Below are positions 1 through 4,836 of a DNA stretch of 6,926 bases, piece by piece. Position 1 is the stretch's first letter. Each line of letters opens with the position of its first letter. The notes below the pieces were generated by a model that searched no databases, was not told the origin of the DNA, and was given only the letters and a program-made list of their open reading frames with translations. The stretch is from an uncultured Collinsella sp. (lineage in GTDB: Bacteria; Actinomycetota; Coriobacteriia; Coriobacteriales; Coriobacteriaceae), in assembly GCA_959599615.1 (NCBI GenBank), contig CAUGKA010000110.1:1-6926 (forward strand). Reading direction: 5' to 3'. The translations under genes and the position numbers were made by a program.

Positions 1-259
1 GAACATCGTGCTCGGAGGTGCCATCGGGGTTGTGGAATACCACAATATCGCCCTGTTTAACGGGCTGACCGAGCTCGAGGCTCACCTTTTGCGCCAGGAT
101 CTGATCGCCAATCTCGATCGTGGACTCCATGGAGCCGGTAGGCACCACAAAGGGTTCAACCACAAATGAGCGAACCAAAAAGGTGGCGACCAGTGCAATC
201 GCGACGACCACGATCCACTCAAAGGCACCCTTTAGCACGGAATGCTGCGATGGAACCAT
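1..259 (-). CDS. lepB: Signal peptidase I, N-terminal part (3' end off window)
   Basis: Type I signal peptidase, the membrane serine protease that removes signal peptides from exported proteins on the outer face of the cytoplasmic membrane. I translated 86 codons from an ATG at 259. A short N-terminus is followed by one hydrophobic segment (about residues 13-30, AFEWIVVVAIALVATFLV). Then comes the catalytic-serine box PTGSMESTI, with the nucleophile probably Ser43, and the following family box with GDIVVF (about residues 70-75). The lysine general base would lie beyond the left edge and cannot be checked. The usual Pro two residues after the Met of SMxP is Ser here. The start is supported by GAGGAG at 265-270 with a 5-nt spacer. 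The gene begins 2 nt after the trmD stop, so it is probably co-transcribed and translationally coupled. Confidence 0.93.
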   Translation of the reverse strand, partial: MVPSQHSVLKGAFEWIVVVAIALVATFLVRSFVVEPFVVPTGSMESTIEIGDQILAQKVSLELGQPVKQGDIVVFHNPDGTSEHDV

Positions 260-261
260 TC

Positions 262-1020
262 TCACTCCTCGCTCTGTGAATACGACGCGTCCAGAATCTC
301 TTGCGCGAATGCGCGCTCCTCGGGCGTAAGGCGCGCCGTCTCGATCAGGTCGGGACGCCAGCGGCAGGTTCGCTCGATGGCATTCTTGCGGCGCCAGGCA
401 TCAACCTTGGCATGATCGCCGCTCACGAGCACCGGAGGCACACCCTCGCCATTGAACTCGGCGGGACGGGTGTACTGCGCGTACTCGAGCAGGCCACCGT
501 CCTCGGCGGTCGAGAATGACTCATCGACGTTGCTCATCTCGTCACCAAGGGCGCCGGGAATCAGACGCACGACGGCGTCGGCAACGACCATAGCGGGAAG
601 CTCGCCGCCCGTGAGCACGTAATCGCCGATCGACAGGCGCTCATCGGCATACGCGTATGCGCGCTCGTCGACGCCCTCGTAGCGACTGCACACAAACAGC
701 AGGCGCTCGCTTTTGAGCAGGCGCTCGGCCACATGCTGCGTAAAAGGCTCGCCACAGGGGGTAAAGAACACCACAGTGGGCTTGGGACCCTCTGCGCTAA
801 TGGCCTCGATGGCCTCGGCGATAGGCTCGACCTTCATGAGCATGCCCTGCCCGCCGCCATACGGCTCGTCATCGACGGTGCGATGGCGGTCGTGCGTCCA
901 GTCGCGCAGGTTATACGCCTTAAAATCAAAAAGGCCGGCCTTGCGGGCGCGGCCCAAAATCGATGTGGACATGACGGGCTCAAACATCTCGGGAAAGACC
1001 GAAAGGGTCTCAATCAGCAT
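262..1020 (-). CDS. trmD: tRNA (guanine-N1-)-methyltransferase TrmD
   Basis: SAM-dependent methyltransferase that makes m1G37 next to the anticodon of tRNAs reading CNN and some other codons, preventing +1 frameshifts. It is a cytosolic homodimer of the SPOUT (trefoil-knot) class. The 252 aa match the usual family length. Visible family motifs: YGGGQGMLMK (54-63), SRYEGVDER (112-120), SIGDYVLTGGELP (130-142), RLIPG (152-156), YTRPAEF (183-189) and PPVLVSGDH (195-203) in the C-terminal half. The loop that normally carries the catalytic Asp in a DSF motif reads DESFSTAEDGG here (166-176), so the Asp position appears to hold Glu167 and the loop looks about four residues longer. The ATG at 1020 has GGAGG with a 5-nt spacer, and the gene lies 10 nt after rimM. 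Confidence 0.97.
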   Translation of the reverse strand: MLIETLSVFPEMFEPVMSTSILGRARKAGLFDFKAYNLRDWTHDRHRTVDDEPYGGGQGMLMKVEPIAEAIEAISAEGPKPTVVFFTPCGEPFTQHVAERLLKSERLLFVCSRYEGVDERAYAYADERLSIGDYVLTGGELPAMVVADAVVRLIPGALGDEMSNVDESFSTAEDGGLLEYAQYTRPAEFNGEGVPPVLVSGDHAKVDAWRRKNAIERTCRWRPDLIETARLTPEERAFAQEILDASYSQSEE

Positions 1021-1030
1021 GTTGTCCTCC

Positions 1031-1552
1031 CTACTTGTCCATATCGATCAGGCCGTCCATAACGTGGACGGAAATTGTTCCTGTGTCGGGAAGATCGAGC
1101 ACAACCTGCTCGATCACGGGAATCAGTACCTCGCCGTACCGATCACCCTCGACAACCCAAACATCGTTAGCGGGCGTCGACACGATCTCGACGATCGTGC
1201 CGAGCGAACCGAAGCGCTCGTCGACCACCTCGCGACCCATCAGGTCGGTATAGGCGGCGTCGAGTGAATCGAGCTCAAAATCGTCACGATTTGCCAACAC
1301 ATAGCATCCCGTGATGCCCTCGGCGGCCGTCAAGTCGTCAATGCCCTCAAACGAGACCAGATCGCCATCGCCCGTATCGGTGACGGACACGACCGTGCAA
1401 AAGCGGTCGCGCTTGAGCGCCGGCGGCGTCAGGGCGACGCGCATACCCGGCTCTAATACAGAAGGAAGCCCCCGCAGCGGCTGCGCGAGGACCTCCCCCT
1501 TCCTTCCGTGCGGCTTGACCACACGGGCGATGTTTTTGTACTGGGACCTCAA
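1031..1552 (-). CDS. rimM: Ribosome maturation factor RimM (16S rRNA processing)
   Basis: Assembly factor that binds ribosomal protein S19 and helps mature the head of the 30S subunit. The 173 aa are typical. The N-terminal RimM barrel starts with IARVVKPHGRKGEV (8-21). The C-terminal PRC-barrel-like half is marked by DLMGREVVDERFGSLGTI (103-120), VWVVEGDRYGEVLIPVI (131-147) and a terminal stretch with HVMDGLID. The start is TTG at 1552, which is the only ATG/GTG/TTG between the preceding in-frame stop and the conserved N-terminus. No good Shine-Dalgarno precedes it. The khpA stop lies 4 nt upstream, so re-initiation or translational coupling is likely. A small inverted repeat (1544-1557) encloses the start codon. 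Confidence 0.95.
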   Translation of the reverse strand: MRSQYKNIARVVKPHGRKGEVLAQPLRGLPSVLEPGMRVALTPPALKRDRFCTVVSVTDTGDGDLVSFEGIDDLTAAEGITGCYVLANRDDFELDSLDAAYTDLMGREVVDERFGSLGTIVEIVSTPANDVWVVEGDRYGEVLIPVIEQVVLDLPDTGTISVHVMDGLIDMDK

Positions 1553-1556
1553 GGTC

Positions 1557-1841
1557 CTAGCCCAGAACCTCTACCTCGACAGCAGTGTCGAGGCGAGCGG
1601 CCAGTGCACGGGCGAGCGTGCGAATGGCCTTGATGGTACGGCCACGACGGCCGATGACCTTAGCGACGTCATCCTCGGCGACAGAAACCTCGATCGTAGA
1701 GGCGTCGTCACCATCGATGACCTCAAGGCTCACGGAATCCGGGTCGTCGACGATCTGAACAACGAGATATTCGACGAGATCGGCGATGCGATCTGAGAGC
1801 ATTGCCTCACCCTCGAGCTGTGCAGCGTCAACCTCAGGCAC
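1557..1841 (-). CDS. khpA: KH-domain RNA-binding protein KhpA (YlqC family)
   Basis: Small single-KH-domain RNA-binding protein. In Gram-positive bacteria KhpA pairs with KhpB/Jag and affects cell division, elongation and RNA stability; the exact role in this organism is unknown. The 94 aa contain one KH fold with the signature VIGRRGRTIKAIR; the GxxG loop is GRRG at 64-67. It is slightly longer than the usual 75-80 aa because of about 14 extra N-terminal residues. I chose GTG at 1841 because GAGGAG (1848-1853) sits 6 nt upstream. An internal ATG at 1802 (Met14) is the alternative. Its place between rpsP and rimM is the standard location for this family. The rpsP stop is 3 nt before the start. 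Confidence 0.92.
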   Translation of the reverse strand: MPEVDAAQLEGEAMLSDRIADLVEYLVVQIVDDPDSVSLEVIDGDDASTIEVSVAEDDVAKVIGRRGRTIKAIRTLARALAARLDTAVEVEVLG

Positions 1842-1844
1842 GAT

Positions 1845-2177
1845 TTACTCCTCGGCGCCCTCAGCGGCAGCCTTAGCGGCCTCGGCCTCTTTGGCGAGCT
1901 GCTTCTTGGACTTCTTGACGACGGTCTCGGTCTTCTCGCCCTCGTTGGCGGCCTTGACCAGAGCGGCGACGGCGTCGGTGAGCTGAGCGCCCTTGGACTG
2001 CCAGTCGGCGATCTTCTCGAGGTCGAGGTTGATGGTCTTGGGGGCGGTCATCGGGTTGTAGCGGCCAACCTCCTCGATGATACGACCGTCACGCGGGGCG
2101 CGGGAATCGGCGACGACGACACGGTAGTACGGACGCTTCTTAGCGCCGTGACGAGCAAGGCGAATCTTGACTGCCAA
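1845..2177 (-). CDS. rpsP: 30S ribosomal protein S16
   Basis: Structural protein of the 30S subunit that binds 16S rRNA and is needed for 5'/central domain assembly. The conserved S16 start AVKIRLARHGAKKRPYYRVV is complete, followed by ADSRAPRDGRIIEEVGRYNP. After about residue 80 there is a Lys/Ala/Glu-rich tail, giving 110 aa, longer than minimal S16 proteins (about 80-90 aa) as often seen in actinobacteria. The start is TTG at 2177. A strong GGAGGAG (2184-2190) lies 6 nt upstream, and the conserved Ala-Val-Lys follows at once. An in-frame TTG at 2213 would add 12 residues but has no ribosome binding site. This is the first gene of the leftward cluster. A TTG start on such a highly expressed gene is notable. 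Confidence 0.96.
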   Translation of the reverse strand: MAVKIRLARHGAKKRPYYRVVVADSRAPRDGRIIEEVGRYNPMTAPKTINLDLEKIADWQSKGAQLTDAVAALVKAANEGEKTETVVKKSKKQLAKEAEAAKAAAEGAEE

Positions 2178-2183
2178 AGGAAA

Positions 2184-2190
2184 CTCCTCC
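2184..2190 (-). promoter_or_regulatory. Shine-Dalgarno of rpsP
   Basis: GGAGGAG on the minus strand, with a 6-nt spacer to the TTG at 2177. It decides the rpsP start in favour of the TTG at 2177 over the upstream in-frame TTG at 2213. A small hairpin (GCAGC/GCTGC arms, 2197-2211, 5-nt loop) lies just 5' of it in the leader. Confidence 0.8.
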
Positions 2191-2233
2191 AACCAAGCAG
2201 CTTTAGGCTGCAACTACAAACAAACAGTTGAAC

Positions 2234-2262
2234 ATAATACGCCATCGACGCGGGCAGGTGAA
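2234..2262 (-). promoter_or_regulatory. Candidate promoter of the rpsP-khpA-rimM-trmD-lepB cluster
   Basis: On the minus strand, TTCACC (2257-2262; 4 of 6 match to TTGACA) is followed by a 17-nt spacer and TATTAT (2234-2239; 5 of 6 match to TATAAT). The predicted start of transcription is near 2227, leaving a leader of about 50 nt before the rpsP start at 2177. Spacing and the -10 are good for a housekeeping-sigma promoter. No other good pair was seen in the spacer for this strand. Confidence 0.6.
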
Positions 2263-2296
2263 GTCCGTGAGACCAACTTCTTCGGTGTAGTCGAGG

Positions 2297-2332
2297 GCAA
2301 ATCCATATCTTAGACAAGAATTCGGGATTTGC
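2297..2332. repeat. Perfect 8-bp inverted repeat in the divergent spacer
   Basis: GCAAATCC (2297-2304) and GGATTTGC (2325-2332) are exact reverse complements separated by 20 nt. Inside lies a smaller TCTT(2308-2311)-AGAC-AAGA(2316-2319) repeat. No T-run follows on either strand, so it is not an intrinsic terminator. It lies upstream of both candidate divergent promoters and could be an operator or a cruciform-forming element. It could also be chance. Confidence 0.45.
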
Positions 2333-2366
2333 AAGCACATACACGCACCCCACATGAGCTGCGCGG

Positions 2367-2372
2367 TATACT
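2367..2372 (+). promoter_or_regulatory. Candidate -10 element of dinB
   Basis: TATACT (5 of 6 match to TATAAT). No recognisable -35 is seen at 16-19 nt upstream and there is no extended -10 TG, so the promoter would be weak or activator-dependent. Transcription from it would begin near 2379. That would make the ATG at 2379 essentially leaderless, while giving the ATG at 2418 a leader of about 39 nt with a Shine-Dalgarno. Confidence 0.4.
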
Positions 2373-2408
2373 CATGACATGGAAAGACGCGAACATACAT
2401 ACGGTTAT

Positions 2409-2413
2409 GAGGA
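2409..2413 (+). promoter_or_regulatory. Shine-Dalgarno supporting the 2418 start of dinB
   Basis: GAGGA ends 4 nt before the ATG at 2418 (GAGG core with a 5-nt spacer). The upstream ATG at 2379 has no comparable sequence, so this site is the main reason for choosing 2418. Confidence 0.55.
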
Positions 2414-2417
2414 TGCC

Positions 2418-3632
2418 ATGGGCGTCACGCCGCCCCCCTGGACGGGTCCGGCGGTGGGCCTCATGGACCTCGATGCGTTTTTTGCGAGCGTGGAGATGCT
2501 CGACCACCCCGAGTGGCGCGGAAAGCCGCTCATCGTGGGCGGAGACGCCGATTCGCGTGGCGTCGTGTCCACGTGTTCGTATGAGGCGCGTCGCTTTGGC
2601 GTGCACTCTGCCATGGCCTCGGCCGAGGCGCGGCGCTTGTGCCCGCAAGCCATTTGGACGCACGGGCACTTTGATCGCTACCGCGAGGTGAGCGCGCAGG
2701 TCATGGCAATTCTTGCCGAGGAGACGCCGCGCGTTGAGCGCGTATCCATCGACGAAGCCTTTATCGATATCACACCGGGTCGCTTTGCGCCCGAAGACCC
2801 GCTACTGGTTGCGCGGCGTATAAGCGACCGCGTGGCAGCGCTGGGAGTGACCTGCTCCATTGGCGTGGGCTGCAACAAGACGGTCGCAAAGATCGCAAGC
2901 GAGCGTGATAAGCCGTTTGGGCTGACCATCGTGCGCCCCGGAACCGAGCAGCGCTTTTTGGCCGCGCTGCCGGTATCTGCCATGAGCGGCATCGGGCGCT
3001 CGGCCGAGGAGCGACTGCGCCGTATGCGCATCTACACGCTCGGCGAGCTGTCACGCGCGCCGGAATCCACCTTGGCCTCTATTTTTGGCGTCAACGGCGA
3101 ACGTATGCGTCAGCGTGCGCTGGGACTTGAAATCTCCGAAGTCACGAGTCTCGATGAAGAGCGCGAGGTTAAATCGGTGAGCAATGAGCGCACCTTTGCG
3201 AAAGATTTGACTGAGCGCGGGGACATCGAAGCGGCGATTGCGCTGCTGGGTGAGTCGGTTGGACGCCGCCTGCGCCGTCAGGGACTGACGGGCGGCACGG
3301 TAACGCTCAAGCTCAAGTATTCGTATGGCAGCGGGCGTACGGCACAGCGCCGGCTGCCTCATCCGACCGACGATGAGAACATCTTCGTGGCGGTTGCACT
3401 CGAACTGCTCGACAACATCTGGCAGGAAGGCATGCATGTTCGCTTAGCGGGCATCGGCATGAGCGACTTCGACCACCAAGGCGGCATCCAGACCGACCTG
3501 TTCTGCGAAGTCGACGACCGCGGAGCCCAATCAAGCGACCGTCGCGACCTCTCGGTCGCTATCGACGCCGTCCGAGACAAGTTCGGCGACACCGCCCTAT
3601 CTTTCGGCCGCCAATCCCGCTTCAACGATTAA
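2418..3632 (+). CDS. dinB: DNA polymerase IV (Y-family translesion polymerase)
   Basis: Error-prone Y-family polymerase that copies past damaged template bases when the replicative enzyme stalls. It is 404 aa from this start, or 417 aa from the in-frame ATG at 2379. Numbering from the 2379 Met, the palm begins LMDLDAFFASVE with metal ligand Asp30 and steric-gate Phe35. The second acidic pair is SIDEAF (Asp125, Glu126). SIGVGCNKTVAKIAS (160-174) and SGIG (203-206) mark the palm end and the thumb helix-hairpin-helix, and the little-finger domain follows (about 255-365). QTDLF at 371-375 is a clear sliding-clamp-binding motif, followed by a tail of about 42 residues ending in a VRDKFG-type segment seen in actinobacterial homologues. 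All catalytic residues are present, so it should be active. It stands alone on the plus strand, divergent from rpsP and convergent with rsfS. No LexA-type box was found. Confidence 0.93.
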   Translation: MGVTPPPWTGPAVGLMDLDAFFASVEMLDHPEWRGKPLIVGGDADSRGVVSTCSYEARRFGVHSAMASAEARRLCPQAIWTHGHFDRYREVSAQVMAILAEETPRVERVSIDEAFIDITPGRFAPEDPLLVARRISDRVAALGVTCSIGVGCNKTVAKIASERDKPFGLTIVRPGTEQRFLAALPVSAMSGIGRSAEERLRRMRIYTLGELSRAPESTLASIFGVNGERMRQRALGLEISEVTSLDEEREVKSVSNERTFAKDLTERGDIEAAIALLGESVGRRLRRQGLTGGTVTLKLKYSYGSGRTAQRRLPHPTDDENIFVAVALELLDNIWQEGMHVRLAGIGMSDFDHQGGIQTDLFCEVDDRGAQSSDRRDLSVAIDAVRDKFGDTALSFGRQSRFND

Positions 3633-3644
3633 CCGCCTTTAGGC

Positions 3645-3687
3645 AAAAAGAAAGCCGGGCAGGTGCGGAAAACCGCAACTGCCCGGC
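3645..3687 (-). terminator. Intrinsic terminator of the obg-nadD-yqeK-rsfS cluster
   Basis: Arms 3654-3668 and 3673-3687 form a GC-rich stem of 9 + 5 base pairs with one internal mismatch (3663/3678) and a 4-nt loop. On the minus strand the stem is followed by TTTCTTTTT (3653 to 3645). The U-tract lies only on this side, so the element terminates leftward transcription from rsfS. Readthrough from dinB on the plus strand would meet the stem without a U-tract. The rest of the 99-nt spacer between dinB and rsfS holds no other feature I can support. Confidence 0.9.
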
Positions 3688-3731
3688 GAAATGCGCGAAG
3701 CTAGCTAAAAAGCCCCGTATCAAATGATCTA

Positions 3732-4187
3732 CTAGAGGAGATTGAGGGGGAGCTGGGGGGCGTCACCCCAGAGCTTTTCTAGGCGGTAGAAGTCGCGGGC
3801 TTCGGGAGTGAAGACGTGGACGACAACCGAGCCGTAGTCCATGAGCATCCAGGTCTTCTGCTCGCGGCCCTCGATGGAGAACGGATGCTCGCCGCAAGCC
3901 TCGGCGACCTTCTCCTCGATCTCGTCGACGATCGAATCGACCTGGCGGTTGTTGGTACCGGTGGCAAGCACAAAGTAGTCGCACACGTCGGAAAGCTCGG
4001 TCAGGTCGAGCACCTGCACGTCCTCGCCCTTCTTGTCGTAGGCGGCCTGCGCGGCGGCGCGGGCGACATCCTCGGCGGCGACACCGCTCGCGGACAGCGA
4101 GGCGGCGGTGCGGTCGGACGTGGCAACGAAACTCTTGTGTTCCACACCTTCAAGAATCTGCTCGTCAGTCATGGTCTCGTCGGCCAT
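3732..4187 (-). CDS. rsfS: Ribosomal silencing factor RsfS (DUF143/Iojap family)
   Basis: RsfS binds ribosomal protein L14 (uL14) and blocks joining of the 50S and 30S subunits, lowering translation in starvation; it is also linked to 50S maturation. It is 151 aa from the ATG at 4187. The conserved domain starts around residue 35 (SGVAAEDVARAAAQAAYDKK) and includes VLDLTELSDVCDYFVLATGTN (59-79), GREQKTWMLMDYGSVVVHVF (107-126) and FYRLEKLWGDAP (133-144). About 34 residues precede the domain, rich in Asp/Glu/Ser/Thr/Ala, beyond the usual length of 105-120 aa. The start is supported by AAAGAGG (4194-4200) with a 6-nt spacer. An in-frame GTG at 4208 (158 aa) lacks such a site. It is the last gene of its cluster, 28 nt after yqeK and directly upstream of the terminator. 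Confidence 0.94.
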   Translation of the reverse strand: MADETMTDEQILEGVEHKSFVATSDRTAASLSASGVAAEDVARAAAQAAYDKKGEDVQVLDLTELSDVCDYFVLATGTNNRQVDSIVDEIEEKVAEACGEHPFSIEGREQKTWMLMDYGSVVVHVFTPEARDFYRLEKLWGDAPQLPLNLL

Positions 4188-4193
4188 GGAATA

Positions 4194-4200
4194 CCTCTTT
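4194..4200 (-). promoter_or_regulatory. Shine-Dalgarno of rsfS
   Basis: AAAGAGG on the minus strand, 6 nt before the ATG at 4187. It favours that start over the in-frame GTG at 4208, whose translation would run through this site. Confidence 0.65.
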
Positions 4201-4215
4201 CTAGACACACCCGAG

Positions 4216-4824
4216 CTAGCGCAGCTGGGCGTAATGGTTGTAAATCGTAATAGCCGTGGGATAAAGATAGCGCCCGGACTGGATCACATAGACCAGACCC
4301 TGCGCAAAACAGGAGAAGAACAACTCGTCAAGCGTCGACTCCCCCACCATCTTGCGCAGCGCATGGGCATAGTCGCCGTGACGGTTGGGCTCGATGGCAT
4401 CTGCCACAAAGACCACCATATCGAGCGGCGTCATGTCGCAGGCACCCACGGTGTGACGGTCGACAGCCTGGAAAACAGCAGGCGACAACTCGGGGAAAAG
4501 CTGCGGAAGCTCATAGGCGGCAACAGGACCATGCAAAAGCGGCGTCGCGGCGGAAGGAGAGCCGGCAATCTTAATGCCGTAATGCAGAGCGCGCGTAACC
4601 AGCTCGTCGTCGGAGAGCACTTTGTCCCAGTCGTGGATCAGACCGGCAGCAGCGGCATCAAAGCGGTCAACGCCGTAGACCTCGGCCAGATGAAGTGCGG
4701 TCTCGGCAACACCCAGCGAATGCACATAGCGCTTGCGCTTATCCTTCATTCGAACATCGAGCAGCTCTTGAATGCGCTTGAGCAGCGCGTGCTCATCGCC
4801 CTCAAACTGATCCTCTACCGACAA
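4216..4824 (-). CDS. yqeK: HD-domain hydrolase YqeK (probable symmetrical Ap4A hydrolase)
   Basis: Member of the YqeK HD-superfamily. Characterised members split diadenosine tetraphosphate symmetrically into two ADP, limiting the Ap4A alarmone. The 202 aa show the metal-binding set of the family in order: RYVHSLGVAETA (His35), GLIHDWDK (His64, Asp65), LLHGPVAAYEL (His98), VDRHTVG (His124) and VFVADAIEPNR (Asp142). The stretch HDWDK, where many members have HDxAK, is a small variation outside the ligands. The start is TTG at 4824, with GGGGG (4831-4835) 6 nt upstream; an in-frame TGA lies just upstream, and the conserved domain follows about 25 residues later. It lies 12 nt after nadD, the classical nadD-yqeK-rsfS order, which supports the assignment. 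Confidence 0.93.
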   Translation of the reverse strand: MSVEDQFEGDEHALLKRIQELLDVRMKDKRKRYVHSLGVAETALHLAEVYGVDRFDAAAAGLIHDWDKVLSDDELVTRALHYGIKIAGSPSAATPLLHGPVAAYELPQLFPELSPAVFQAVDRHTVGACDMTPLDMVVFVADAIEPNRHGDYAHALRKMVGESTLDELFFSCFAQGLVYVIQSGRYLYPTAITIYNHYAQLR

Positions 4825-4836
4825 CGTAGACCCCCA

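Noticed and set aside
713..1267. Plus-strand open frame (184 codons) opposite trmD and rimM
   Set aside because: Antisense shadow; it crosses the trmD/rimM junction and has no start signal or domain.
2197..2211. Small hairpin (GCAGC-5 nt-GCTGC) in the rpsP leader
   Set aside because: Only 5 bp with no T-run and no known S16 leader motif. I mention it with the rpsP ribosome binding site but do not call it regulatory.
2048..2400. Minus-strand open frames upstream of rpsP as small genes or a leader peptide
   Set aside because: One is out of frame over rpsP itself and the other covers the promoter region. Neither has a convincing ribosome binding site or recognisable protein.
2388..2408. Possible SOS (LexA) box near the dinB start, CGAAC...GGTT
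   Set aside because: The actinobacterial/Firmicute box needs GAAC-N4-GTTC. Here the spacing and second half do not fit, and no match was found elsewhere in the spacer.
3635..3644. GCCTTTAGGC just after the dinB stop as a dinB terminator
   Set aside because: The stem is only 4 bp with a 2-nt loop and is followed by A-rich, not T-rich, sequence on the plus strand.
3699..3706. AGCTAGCT palindrome downstream of rsfS
   Set aside because: A short palindrome expected by chance, with no partner or context.
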